11,526 nt of DNA from EX4572-165 sp964581795 (GCA_964581795.1 CAZOPW010000062.1:1-11526); one strand, 5' to 3'. Counted from the stretch's first letter, positions 1 through 8,570 are shown. A program made the numbers and translations. Notes: generated by a model from the sequence alone, not told the origin.

Positions 1-1
1 T

Positions 2-1711
2 TTATCTCTTTTTTTATTTGTACCTTCATTATCTGGTTTTAGTCAGACCCTGCCTAATGAAGAATATGAAGTGACCCCAAAACCATGGACTATTCTTCTT
101 TATGACGATGCAGATTTCAATAATGCATACGATCCTTATACTTCCATTATCAACAACACGGGTTCAACAGCAAATGTCAATCTATTAATCTTAAGAGATA
201 GAGAATTTGATCCTGCACATATTTACTATATTAACGAAAATTATCAACCTATTATCTTGGAAGGATTAGGTGAAATAAACATGGGGGAATCTGAAACACT
301 ACGCTCTTTTATTCAATATGCAAAATCAAATTATCCTGCTGATCGATATTTGTTAACATTATATAATCACGGTGGAGGTTGGCAAGGAGCATGTTGGGAT
401 AATACAAATAACAGTGATCATTTGGAGATGAATGAAATACAACAAGCTTTAGAAGCAACAGGCGGGGTCGACATTATTACATTTTCAGCCTGTAGAATGG
501 GATGTATTGAAAGTGTGTACGAGCTCAGAAATGAAGTTGATGTTTACATCGGCAGTGAAGAAATGCACGGCTTCGGTGAATATTGGCTAGAAATTCCAGG
601 AGTCCTTACTGAAAATAAAGATTCATCAACAAATGATATTGCTGAAAAAATCATTCAGGTTTATAAAGACAAATATCCCTTTTTCGGTCATTTTTATGAT
701 TGGACAATAAGTTTACTTTTACAAAAAATGATGGGTATTTTTCCATATCCGCCAGCACTAACTATATCAGCGATTAGTACAGATGGTATTACTAAGTTAG
801 CATCATCAATTGATGATCTTTCAAAAACATTACATGATAATATTAGAGACTACGAAAAGATTTTATCCCGCGTTCGTTTCATTGTTGAAGATTACCCGCG
901 ACCGATGAGATTATCTACTCCATTTGGTGATTCTATTGACATCCTGCAATTCGTAACACTACTTGAAAATCAAATATATAAAAATGAAAATAAAGAACTA
1001 ACTCAAAAAATCGAACAAATTAAAAATCTCCTCAATAATATTATTATAGACGAGTATAACCAGATTGGACATCGGAAATCTACCGGTTTATCTATATATT
1101 TTCCACCGTTATTTGGCTTTTCAAAAAATTATAATGATCTATATGATAACTGTAGTTTAGATTTTACACATGATACAAACTGGGATGAATTTTTACGGAT
1201 GCTATTCTTAGGGGATGAAAATAATGAAAACGAAACAAATATAGATCAAAGTCAACTGGAAATTGGTTCAGGATCGGTTCTTTGTGATGATTTTATTTGG
1301 GCTCAATCTTTTATCCCTACTAAAGATAGGTTAACAAAGGTAAGTATTCCATTAATAAAAAATGGATTTATAATAACAAAAGTAATATTTTCTATACGAA
1401 ATAACTTATCAGAAGCTGATATTGTCCAATGTTCAAAATCCTCTTTTGAAATCCCATTTCCATTTCAATATCAGGGTTGGCTTACTTTTAATATAGATGA
1501 CATGTCACTAAACGAAGGAGGAACATATTATTTGGTATGCAAAACTAGAAGTGGAAACAATAGAAATACTCATTACACATGGCTGGCAAGTGAAACTGAT
1601 GTTTATGAACATGGCGAATCGTGGATTAGTTATGATCTAGGAAAAAGCTGGCATTCATGGAAAGAATTTGGAAATCAAGGATTTGATTTTAGTTTTAAAA
1701 CATATTATTAA
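2..1711 (+). CDS. Secreted clostripain-family (C11) cysteine protease, 5' end cut by window edge
   Basis: The frame is open from base 2 to the TAA at 1709-1711 (569 residues visible). A GTG at 71 is a possible start, but the residues before it (LSLFLFVPSLSGFSQTLP) read as the hydrophobic core and cleavage region of a signal peptide in the same frame, so the real start lies left of the window. The caspase-like C11 fold is shown by the catalytic His in NHGGGW (codon 368-370) and the catalytic Cys in FSACRMG (codon 491-493), followed by the family-typical stretch YELRNEVDVYIGSEE. A mainly helical region follows. From about base 1240 to the end lies a beta-rich domain (AQSFIPT, LTKVSIPL, GGTYYLVCKT, FDFSFKTYY) like jelly-roll modules on archaeal secreted proteins. 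Family members cleave peptide bonds, often after Arg; the specificity here is not readable. The fold assignment is firm; the function of the C-terminal module is inferred. Confidence 0.88.
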   Translation, partial: LSLFLFVPSLSGFSQTLPNEEYEVTPKPWTILLYDDADFNNAYDPYTSIINNTGSTANVNLLILRDREFDPAHIYYINENYQPIILEGLGEINMGESETLRSFIQYAKSNYPADRYLLTLYNHGGGWQGACWDNTNNSDHLEMNEIQQALEATGGVDIITFSACRMGCIESVYELRNEVDVYIGSEEMHGFGEYWLEIPGVLTENKDSSTNDIAEKIIQVYKDKYPFFGHFYDWTISLLLQKMMGIFPYPPALTISAISTDGITKLASSIDDLSKTLHDNIRDYEKILSRVRFIVEDYPRPMRLSTPFGDSIDILQFVTLLENQIYKNENKELTQKIEQIKNLLNNIIIDEYNQIGHRKSTGLSIYFPPLFGFSKNYNDLYDNCSLDFTHDTNWDEFLRMLFLGDENNENETNIDQSQLEIGSGSVLCDDFIWAQSFIPTKDRLTKVSIPLIKNGFIITKVIFSIRNNLSEADIVQCSKSSFEIPFPFQYQGWLTFNIDDMSLNEGGTYYLVCKTRSGNNRNTHYTWLASETDVYEHGESWISYDLGKSWHSWKEFGNQGFDFSFKTYY

Positions 1712-1723
1712 TAAATAACCTGC

Positions 1724-1749
1724 CTTGCAAGATAATCAATTTTTTTTTT
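1724..1749 (+). terminator. Palindrome plus T-tract after the protease gene
   Basis: Thirteen bases after the protease stop there is a perfect 8-bp palindrome, CTTGCAAG (1724-1731), and then ten T residues (1740-1749). A T-tract on the sense strand is enough for archaeal transcription termination. The tract overlaps the last codon of the convergent gene, so the two transcripts meet here. Confidence 0.55.
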
Positions 1750-2827
1750 ATTCCAGCTTATACCGGAGTAATCCACCAATATGACCTAGGTTTGAAATTT
1801 CCTTATCACTAGTGAATTCAATTGTTGCATCGGTTCGTTCTGCATATTCAATGATTTCTTCGATAACATCAGCCTCTGTAGTACTATTTCCACATACTGG
1901 ACAATCCTTAATGGGTCCAGATTTTAGAATCTGGCAATGTTCACAAAGACAACCTTTCAAATGAAAATCTTTTTCAACGATTAAAACGTCAATTTGCCCG
2001 ATTTGAGCAGCTTTTAATGTGTCTTCAAAACCGTACACTGCAAGACCATTTTTTAAAATCTCTTGTTTAAGTTGTTCCACTGCGTTTTGGCTTTTCAATT
2101 CCTCTTTATCAGAGATTATATTTAATGATTGTTTGATGATTTCATGTTCATTGTTCATATCAACATCAATGATATCAACAATTTTCTCTTTGGTGTGTTT
2201 AGGTAAAATGTCTTTAAATTGCATCTTTGCTGTTCCAGGACCAGCAATAACAATTTGATCCTCATCCATTTTTTCAAGGTAGTCACTAACCTCAGTTAAA
2301 AAATCATGGATGGCTCCTTTTCTAATTCGTTGAAAACGAGCTTGGGACCATCCTCCTTTTTTATGTTTGTTCATAATATCTGAGGAAAGTTTTTTTTGTT
2401 GTTCAGCTCTTCCAAGTTCAATAGAGAAAATTTTTGCCTGATTTGAATTAAGTAAAACAAGTGAAAATGATTCCCATTCATCTACAATTCGAGCAAGCGG
2501 ACGGATATACGGTGATGAATCAACCACTAATGCGTTATTAATTGTAATTGGAAGTGATGTTATTTTAAATAGGTCATGTTTATCTGAAGCAAACACCGCT
2601 ATATCATTTTCTTGTGTCTGATTTAAGAATTCATTCACTTTTTCCATTGTCTTTTTAAAATTGTCTTTTTCATCCCTATCAAGGAGGGCTTGACAGCTCT
2701 GCATTCTCTTTTTTATGAACTGTTCATCACTTCTTGGGTTTAAATAAATAGAAACGAAAACATCTTTGCTGTCTTTATCAAAAAGTTGAGATAATTCTTT
2801 AATTATCTTTTTTAGATCAGAGTCCAT
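1748..2827 (-). CDS. Vms1-like / archaeo-eukaryotic release factor paralogue (probable ribosome-rescue peptidyl-tRNA hydrolase)
   Basis: 359 residues with the three-domain plan of aRF1/eRF1. The N-terminal domain (about 1-115) has no NIKS stop-codon-reading motif. The central domain carries HKKGGWSQARFQR (155-167) where aRF1 has GGQSALRF, so the Gln of GGQ is replaced by Trp and a Gln sits two residues later (Q162), as in the Vms1/baeRF group. The C-terminal domain has four spaced cysteines (C295, C298, C309, C312; also C293), which fit a zinc site, and ends GHIGGLLRY, matching the end of aRF1. Known Vms1 relatives release nascent chains from stalled large ribosomal subunits without reading a stop codon; that role here is inferred. 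The start is ATG at 2827 with no obvious ribosome site. The gene lies 114 bases downstream of the sensor kinase on the same strand, with no strong T-tract between them, so they could share a transcript. Confidence 0.82.
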   Translation of the reverse strand: MDSDLKKIIKELSQLFDKDSKDVFVSIYLNPRSDEQFIKKRMQSCQALLDRDEKDNFKKTMEKVNEFLNQTQENDIAVFASDKHDLFKITSLPITINNALVVDSSPYIRPLARIVDEWESFSLVLLNSNQAKIFSIELGRAEQQKKLSSDIMNKHKKGGWSQARFQRIRKGAIHDFLTEVSDYLEKMDEDQIVIAGPGTAKMQFKDILPKHTKEKIVDIIDVDMNNEHEIIKQSLNIISDKEELKSQNAVEQLKQEILKNGLAVYGFEDTLKAAQIGQIDVLIVEKDFHLKGCLCEHCQILKSGPIKDCPVCGNSTTEADVIEEIIEYAERTDATIEFTSDKEISNLGHIGGLLRYKLE

Positions 2828-2941
2828 ATATTATCAAAATAAGTAACAAACTCTCTGTAATAAACTTAGGTATCTATTTACTATTTTAATTATTGGAGTG
2901 AACCCCAAATTCCGGACAATAAGTTCAGTTAATAACTAAAC
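2828..2941. other. Spacer between sensor kinase and Vms1-like gene
   Basis: 114 bases. The minus strand has a weak TATA-like TTTATTA (about 2864-2858) some 34 bases before the Vms1-like ATG. A GC-richer patch around 2899-2927 is bounded by TGAAC and GTTCA. No T-tract terminates the kinase transcript. Confidence 0.35.
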
Positions 2942-5900
2942 TTAATCAGATGGTTGAGATAAGGTAAAATAAAATGTACTTCCCTTCCCCAATCCTTCAC
3001 TTTCTACCCATATCTTACCGTGATGACGTTGAATGATACGTTTACAAATAGGTAGACCAAGTCCACTACTATCGAAATCATGTCGAGAGGGATCTGCTTT
3101 GTAATATTCTTCAAATAAGTGAGGTATATCATCTTCAGCTATACCAATGCCAGTATCTTTTACTGAAATAAGCACGCCCTCTTCAATCTCTTTTGCATCA
3201 ATAGTTATTTTACCTGATCCTTCCGTGTATTTCACTGCGTTATTAAACAAATTCATAAAGACTTCTTGCATATGAAATTGATCAGCATAAACCGGTAAAA
3301 CAGATGGGACATTATTTTGTACACTTATATCATTGTTTGTAAAGAGTGCATGATTTGCTGAAATAACATCGTCAACGACGGAGGAGAGATTTACTTTTTC
3401 AAACGAAAAATGAGTTTTTGAAGAATTCAATTTTGCAAGTTCAATTGTTTTTCTTACTAAATTCTGCATATATCTAGCATTTCGTTGTAATACATCAATA
3501 ATCTGTTTATCTTTAGGATCTGTTATATGTTCATCAAGAAGCGGTAAGAGTTGAATAAAGGGACCAAGTGGATTTTTTAAGTCATGCCCTAATTGATTAA
3601 TAAATTCATCTTTTTGTTGTAATAATTGTTGAATTCTTTCTGTCCGTTCTAAAACTTTTTCTTCAAGTTTCCTATTTAAGTCCATTAGTCGTTGTTGAGC
3701 TTCCTCTAACTCTTTTTGAGTATTCTTTAGAAAAGTTATTTCTTTTACAGAAGTTAGTAACACTTTTTCATCATTATACGTTATGATTTCACTATTGATT
3801 AAGAAATCACCGATGCTTCCGTCCTTTTTTCGAAATTTGACTTCATAATCTCGAACAAAACCATGTTTTTTGATACTTTGCAAAAGATGCTTACGCTTTT
3901 CTTCCTGAACATATAATTCTTGGATTTTTATTTCAAGAAGTTCTTTTTTTGAAAAACCAAGCATATCACAAAATACTTGATTAACTCTAAGGATATCTCC
4001 ATCAAACGAGCCTATCCCCACACCGGTGGGGACTTGATTAAATAACAAACGATATTGTTCCTCTGATTTCTTTAACGCTTCTTCTATTTTAATACGCATG
4101 ATCAAATCGGTAAATTGTTCCGCGATGACCTTAAAACGTTCTAACTCCGATTCGGTAAATTTCCGTTCACTACTGATTTGAAGAACCCCGATAGGATTGT
4201 TATTTACTATCATAGGAACACTCATCACCGAATTATTCTTTACTAAATGAAAAATTGAAGGTACCAAACTCTGTAATATCTTATTTTCAGTGTGCTCAAT
4301 CATCATTTGAATAATTGTATCAGGATCATTTGTTAGCACAGCTTCATTTTTTGCCAATAATGATGAGTAAAAACTACTTTTTAGTAAATTAATAGAGACT
4401 GAAGGAATTTGCATATTAATTAACTGGCTGATTTGATCTTTGATTTTTTTGCTAAGTGATAAATTTTGCATAATCAATTGTTTTTTATCATCTGAAACAA
4501 GGTAAACAGTTGCCACATTTAATTCAAATATATCTTTAATTGAATTCTCGTATAGAACGATAATCTCATGTAATTTACCATTTTGATTCGCTAATTGGTT
4601 GAGATTATTGATCATCGTTAGCATCTTTTTTTCTCTTTTAATTTTCTCATCAAACTTTTTCCGCTGTGTAATATCACGAGCTAAACCCAACATATAGTGC
4701 TTATGTGCGATAACGACTTTAGAAAGTGTAACCTCCGCAGGATAAAGTGTTCCATCTTTTCTTTTATGATACACTTCAAAAGTGGTAGGGGGATCTTGAG
4801 CAGAAAGACCTTTCCAGTAGTTTTCAAGATCATTTCTATCTTGTGCGTGAGGATCGATGTCAAAAACGTTCATATTTAGCAATTCATCTCGTGTATATCC
4901 CGTGTTTTTTTCAGCTGCTTTATTTACATCAACAATCTTTCCATTTGTTTCATGCAGAAACAGCATTTCTGCTGCTTGTTCGACAAGTGATCTAAATTTA
5001 TGTTCACTTTGTTGTACTGCATCTTCAGCGTTTTTCTGATGGGTAATATCTAAAAATGTGGCAACAATTTTTTCGATATTTCCATTTTCATTGAGAATTG
5101 GCCGTATACTATTGATGAACCAACGAGTTTTCCGATTCGAATTCATCTTTAAACCAATAATTTTACTTTCAAAAGGCAATTTTGTCTTTATCACGATACT
5201 TACTGGAAATTCAGTTGGGTTTAATGGTTCGTTTTTTGTATTACGTAATTTTCCCTTCCAAAAAGATAAATCTTTTTTACAGAGTTCTTCTTCTGTCAAT
5301 CCAAATATGTTCTCAGCGGTCTTATTTACCGCTAGCATTTTGCCATTTGAATCATGAACCGCTATGCCAACGAGAGCATTATTGAATAATTCTCGAAATT
5401 TTTGTTCATTATCTCGAATCGCTCGTTCAGCTTGTTTTCGATTGGTAATATCTCTTGCAATACCTTGGATAGCATATGGTACTTTGTCCTTATACACAAG
5501 TGAAGCCATTGATTCAACATAACCAATTGAACCATCTTTTCGTTTCACTCGGTATTCAACTAATGATTCTTGTTCATGAGTTTCCAGAAGGTTTTCTATC
5601 ATCTGAAATGCTTTAGGCAAATCTTTTTCAACTATAATATCTTCAAATTTGAGATCTTTCAAATTCTCATGTGTATAGCCAAGATCTTCTAGTGCAGCGT
5701 TATTTGCATCAATGAAATTTCCTTTAAAATCACAAAGGTAAACCCAATCACGGGATTCTTCAAAAAGAGACCTATATCGTTGTTGAATCTCCTTTATTTC
5801 GCCTTCAGCTTTTTTCTTTTCCGTAATATCTCGAACTACTCCCCATAAATAATCAATGTTTCCCTCTTCATCCAAAACCATATAAGATTCTAATTCAACA

Positions 5901-6985
5901 GGGAAAATTGAACCATCTTTTCGAATATATTCTTTTTCATACACGCCTGAATAACCTGTTTTTAATAAGCGATTTTCCCAGATCTCATTTTTTTCCCAAT
6001 CATGCCAATATTCTGGAGTTATTTTATAGAAATTTTCAAGTTCTTGTAACTCTTGAAGACTGTATCCTAACATAGTACAATATGATTCATTTGCATCAAT
6101 GATTTCTCCATTTTTATCAACCATTACAAATCCATCACGACTTCTGTCAAATATCTCACTATATCGTTTCTTATTTGCAATTAGTTCCTCTTCGGTTTTC
6201 TTTAGATTTGTAATATCATGTAGTGTGACAAATACCTGGTAGGGTTTATCTTGATTTTTTTCAAACTGTGGAATAGCGTTAATACTCATCCATACATAAT
6301 CATCGATTTTAGTATTGAAAACACCTGCAGTGACATTGAGAACAGGTTTACCCGTTTTCATTGCTTTTGTAGAAGGAAGTTCCATTGTCGGAAATTCTGT
6401 TCCATCCTCACGAATCACTTTCCAATCAGATGAAAATGAATTTCTTCTCATGAATTCATCACGGGTTAATCCAAACATCTGTAGAGCAGCGGTGTTAACA
6501 TCAACAAATTCACCATTGTACCTTTGATAAAATGCGCCTTGTTGCATGTTTTGAAACAAAACTTTATATTTTTCTTCTGTCCCTTTCAATTTATTTTCTG
6601 CATTCTTAATTTCTGTTATATCTAATCCAAATTCAACCAAATTGGTAATAATACCATTTTTATCAAAAACGGGGAATCCTTGAATTTGCCAATGTCTTCC
6701 ATCGGGTGTTTCTTTTTCAATGATTTGAGGAAGTCCAGTTCTCAGTGCTTTAAGCACAGGACAATCAGGGCATGGGAGGTCACTTTTATTCCAGAATTCA
6801 TAACAGTGTTTACCAATCATATCTTCTTTTTTCAAATCAAGAGAATCTGCAGCTGCCTTGTTGGCCCATTGAATATTTAAATCAGTATCATACAAACAAA
6901 ATAATTCTTTTAATGAGTCAAAAAGAGTGGATAATTGATTTTCATTCAACATATGATTCTGAGTTAGATTGTATTTATCCCTCAT
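2942..6985 (-). CDS. Soluble multi-PAS/GAF sensor histidine kinase
   Basis: 1347 residues, no membrane segment, so a cytoplasmic sensor. By my reading seven PAS domains: about 17-128, 137-265, 269-392, 398-516, 523-651, 659-773 and 971-1087, most closed by the usual DITxxKxAE linker. A GAF-like region lies at about 785-965. A coiled coil (1088-1124) leads into the kinase core: H-box GHDLKNPL with phospho-acceptor His1134, N-box NLFNNAVKYTE (from 1245), G1 DTGIG (1277-1281), F-box FEEYYKAD and G2 GLGLPICKR. All key residues are present, so it should be active. PAS1 carries PCPDCPVLKALRTG with C72 and C75, a motif seen in some PAS sensors. ATG at 6985 is preferred because GAGGG (6995-6991) sits six bases upstream; a TTG one codon earlier is possible. 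No response regulator is adjacent, so the output is unknown. Confidence 0.93.
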   Translation of the reverse strand: MRDKYNLTQNHMLNENQLSTLFDSLKELFCLYDTDLNIQWANKAAADSLDLKKEDMIGKHCYEFWNKSDLPCPDCPVLKALRTGLPQIIEKETPDGRHWQIQGFPVFDKNGIITNLVEFGLDITEIKNAENKLKGTEEKYKVLFQNMQQGAFYQRYNGEFVDVNTAALQMFGLTRDEFMRRNSFSSDWKVIREDGTEFPTMELPSTKAMKTGKPVLNVTAGVFNTKIDDYVWMSINAIPQFEKNQDKPYQVFVTLHDITNLKKTEEELIANKKRYSEIFDRSRDGFVMVDKNGEIIDANESYCTMLGYSLQELQELENFYKITPEYWHDWEKNEIWENRLLKTGYSGVYEKEYIRKDGSIFPVELESYMVLDEEGNIDYLWGVVRDITEKKKAEGEIKEIQQRYRSLFEESRDWVYLCDFKGNFIDANNAALEDLGYTHENLKDLKFEDIIVEKDLPKAFQMIENLLETHEQESLVEYRVKRKDGSIGYVESMASLVYKDKVPYAIQGIARDITNRKQAERAIRDNEQKFRELFNNALVGIAVHDSNGKMLAVNKTAENIFGLTEEELCKKDLSFWKGKLRNTKNEPLNPTEFPVSIVIKTKLPFESKIIGLKMNSNRKTRWFINSIRPILNENGNIEKIVATFLDITHQKNAEDAVQQSEHKFRSLVEQAAEMLFLHETNGKIVDVNKAAEKNTGYTRDELLNMNVFDIDPHAQDRNDLENYWKGLSAQDPPTTFEVYHKRKDGTLYPAEVTLSKVVIAHKHYMLGLARDITQRKKFDEKIKREKKMLTMINNLNQLANQNGKLHEIIVLYENSIKDIFELNVATVYLVSDDKKQLIMQNLSLSKKIKDQISQLINMQIPSVSINLLKSSFYSSLLAKNEAVLTNDPDTIIQMMIEHTENKILQSLVPSIFHLVKNNSVMSVPMIVNNNPIGVLQISSERKFTESELERFKVIAEQFTDLIMRIKIEEALKKSEEQYRLLFNQVPTGVGIGSFDGDILRVNQVFCDMLGFSKKELLEIKIQELYVQEEKRKHLLQSIKKHGFVRDYEVKFRKKDGSIGDFLINSEIITYNDEKVLLTSVKEITFLKNTQKELEEAQQRLMDLNRKLEEKVLERTERIQQLLQQKDEFINQLGHDLKNPLGPFIQLLPLLDEHITDPKDKQIIDVLQRNARYMQNLVRKTIELAKLNSSKTHFSFEKVNLSSVVDDVISANHALFTNNDISVQNNVPSVLPVYADQFHMQEVFMNLFNNAVKYTEGSGKITIDAKEIEEGVLISVKDTGIGIAEDDIPHLFEEYYKADPSRHDFDSSGLGLPICKRIIQRHHGKIWVESEGLGKGSTFYFTLSQPSD

Positions 6986-7004
6986 CAAATCCCTCGAATT
7001 GCAT
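6975..7004 (-). other. Nine-codon overlapping upstream reading frame at the kinase start
   Basis: An ATG at 7004-7002 opens a frame encoding MQFEGFDEG and stops at 6977-6975. It runs over the kinase ribosome site and start codon in another phase. It has no ribosome site of its own that I can see. It could modulate kinase translation or simply be chance. Confidence 0.2.
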
Positions 7005-7397
7005 AATGGTATCTATAATAGAGTAGATTAAAGAAAAGAATACTTTTTTTCCTTCCATCCATAAATATTATTTATTAATAAGTAAAAAGTTTTTAAGTAT
7101 TTTCATTGGTTTGTTAGTAAAATAGTAACGATTTTTTCCATTTTCATAAATTATTTTTTTAATTTTTCATCTACGTGTTTAGATTTAAATTTAAATAACA
7201 ACGAAAAAAGTTCTCTATTATTTCTATATTTTAAAAATAATGGGGAAAATATGAGCTATTTAACAAGAATCAATAATCTTTACTAAAAAAGTTATTTTAC
7301 GTTTGTCCGAAGATATAAAATACTAAATTTCTTTTATAAATATGAAATATTAATTTTGATTATGAATAGTGACATGAAAATTAGAAAGGTGGAAAAG
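6986..7397. promoter_or_regulatory. Divergent AT-rich spacer between kinase and flavodoxin
   Basis: This 412-base spacer should hold two promoters. Toward the flavodoxin, TATA-like boxes stand at about 7313-7320 (GATATAAAAT) and 7332-7341 (TTTTATAAAT); the second predicts transcription from near 7362, giving a short leader. Toward the kinase, AT-rich candidates are TAATATTTAT (about 7072-7063) and TATTATAGAT (about 7020-7011). A perfect 14-bp palindrome, ATTTAAATTTAAAT, lies at 7183-7196, but the composition makes that weak evidence of an operator. No gene or RNA is recognisable here. Confidence 0.45.
7387..7393 (+). promoter_or_regulatory. Ribosome binding site that decides the flavodoxin start
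   Basis: AAGGTGG lies about five bases before ATG 7398. The same GGTGG-A-rich spacer arrangement precedes the membrane-protein gene at 8543, which supports both start choices. Confidence 0.6.
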
Positions 7398-7820
7398 ATG
7401 GATCAAATAATTTATTATTCAAGAGGGGGGAACACTAGGAAGGTTGCTGAAGCAATTGCAGAGGAATTACAGGTTAATGCTACTAACGTCAATAACGCTT
7501 CAATAGGTGAAATAGATAATGAAATGGTACTTTTTCTGGGGTCGGGGAATTATGGAGGTAGACCTGGATCAAAAATAATCGAATTCATTAAAAAAAATGA
7601 TTTTTCAAACATGCAAGTAGCATTATTTGGTACATCGGGTGGTGGAAAAGGGAATGAATTAAAGCTAATGGAAGAGATAATAGAATTAAACGGAGCAACG
7701 GTAAAAGGTAAGTTTTATTGTAAAGGAAAAACTTTTGGATTAATTAATCGTAGAAATCCAACTGCTGAAGAACTAAATGAAGCAAAATCATTTGCACAAA
7801 AAATGGTGGAAAAGAATTGA
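7398..7820 (+). CDS. Flavodoxin (short-chain FMN electron carrier)
   Basis: 140 residues, the normal size for a short-chain flavodoxin. The FMN-phosphate loop is YYSRGGNTRK (6-15), directly after beta-strand 1. The other two flavin loops fit LGSGNYGGRPG (47-57) and FGTSGGGKGNE (77-87). The C-terminal part (FYCKGKTFGLINRRNPTAEE) resembles flavodoxin-domain proteins of anaerobic archaea and Firmicutes. ATG 7398 is chosen because AAGGTGG (7387-7393) lies just upstream and because the family begins a few residues before strand 1; in-frame TTG 7356 and ATG 7362 would add an atypical charged extension. It would carry single electrons between a cytoplasmic reductase and an acceptor, neither of which is encoded nearby. 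Confidence 0.85.
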   Translation: MDQIIYYSRGGNTRKVAEAIAEELQVNATNVNNASIGEIDNEMVLFLGSGNYGGRPGSKIIEFIKKNDFSNMQVALFGTSGGGKGNELKLMEEIIELNGATVKGKFYCKGKTFGLINRRNPTAEELNEAKSFAQKMVEKN

Positions 7821-7824
7821 AATG

Positions 7825-7849
7825 AAGTATGATTTTGAATACTTTTTTT
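7825..7849 (+). terminator. Stem-loop with T7 tract after flavodoxin
   Basis: AAGTAT (7825-7830) pairs with ATACTT (7839-7844) across an eight-base loop, and the T run continues to 7849. It begins four bases after the flavodoxin stop. The stem is short and AT-rich, but the T-tract alone would serve as an archaeal terminator. Confidence 0.6.
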
Positions 7850-7932
7850 AAGTTTATCAATTCAATATTCATTTTTTCAGATTAAGCTATTTTATTAAAT
7901 ATTTCTAATCATGTTTATTCAACTATCTTTTT

Positions 7933-8136
7933 TTATTCTTCATCTCCATCGAAGAAAAATAATTCATCAATAGTTGTTTGTAATGCTTTAGCGATATCAT
8001 AGGCAAGTTTGAGTGATGGATTATATTTTCCCTTTTCAATGAAAAGAATAGTTTCTCGTCTTACGCCAACCTTTTTTGCAAGATCTTCTTGGGTAAGATC
8101 ATAGCGTGCTCTAAGTTCTTTGATTCTTGTTTTCAT
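7933..8136 (-). CDS. XRE-family helix-turn-helix regulator
   Basis: 67 residues, nearly all one Cro/CI-type HTH: MKTRIKELRARYDLTQ, helix 2 TQEDLAKKVG (15-24), recognition helix RRETILFIEKG (26-36), then KYNPSLKLAYDIAKAL, typical of the small compact XRE repressors found in archaea and Gram-positive bacteria. It ends in an acidic tail. ATG 8136 is chosen because a strong purine-rich site, GGAGGGGAG (8152-8144), lies seven bases upstream; extending the frame to 8196 would run back through the preceding gene. The ATG is two bases after the stop of the membrane-protein gene, so the two are almost certainly translated from one mRNA. Related pairs usually autoregulate; the half-sites upstream of the operon are candidates for that. 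Confidence 0.9.
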   Translation of the reverse strand: MKTRIKELRARYDLTQEDLAKKVGVRRETILFIEKGKYNPSLKLAYDIAKALQTTIDELFFFDGDEE

Positions 8137-8138
8137 CT

Positions 8139-8543
8139 TTAATCTCCCCTCCAAGACAAGTAAAGATACGAGATAAAAAATACTAATCCTCCACATAGAA
8201 CAACCGCTGCAGTTACATAGTGCCCTCCGATTTCATAATCAAATACTATGCCTGATATTAATGGGGCACCAACTGCACTCCAAATGGAAGCGATGAATCC
8301 ATAAGAACATGCCTTATAATTAATTAATTTCAATCGTTCGTCTTGTGCAGGTAATCCTCTATTTATGTTTTTTATTCTATCCCAAAGTATATAAATTGAT
8401 GATAGGACCAATATGATTACTATCCCTATTTGTAAAATTTCAGTTGGGTTAATGTTTCCTGCATTTAGTAAAAAAAAGTCGAGTGTAACCAGTACAGCGG
8501 ATACTATTCCTATTCCTAACAAAATTTCCTTTATATCTTTCAT
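8139..8543 (-). CDS. Four-helix membrane protein, DUF2178-like, partner of the XRE regulator
   Basis: 134 residues with four predicted membrane helices at about 6-26, 37-54, 80-100 and 108-130. Between helices 2 and 3 is a cytoplasmic-looking segment, PAQDERLKLINYKAC, which resembles the DERxxxIxxKA motif of DUF2178 proteins. That family is often encoded beside a small XRE regulator, as here, but its function is not established; a membrane sensor that signals to the regulator, or an immunity-like role, are both only possible. ATG 8543 is preferred over ATG 8555 because GGTGG (8552-8548) lies four to five bases upstream of it. First gene of the two-gene operon. Confidence 0.8.
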   Translation of the reverse strand: MKDIKEILLGIGIVSAVLVTLDFFLLNAGNINPTEILQIGIVIILVLSSIYILWDRIKNINRGLPAQDERLKLINYKACSYGFIASIWSAVGAPLISGIVFDYEIGGHYVTAAVVLCGGLVFFISYLYLSWRGD

Positions 8544-8570
8544 TTTTTCCACCATTTTTATTAGAATTTA

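Noticed and set aside
2019..2258. 79-codon open frame on the plus strand
   Set aside because: It lies wholly within the Vms1-like gene on the other strand, has a low-complexity Ser/Phe/Ile-rich product and no promoter or ribosome site.
4681..5385. Several 60-99 codon frames on both strands within the kinase gene
   Set aside because: All are shadows of the PAS-coding frame, with Phe/Ser/Ile-rich products typical of antisense translation.
6251..7026. Plus-strand frames of 60-84 codons over the kinase 5' end
   Set aside because: Antisense to well-conserved PAS domains and without family features.
7217..7241. Inverted repeat ATTATTT/AAATAAT in the kinase-flavodoxin spacer
   Set aside because: Seven AT-only base pairs in very AT-rich DNA are expected by chance.
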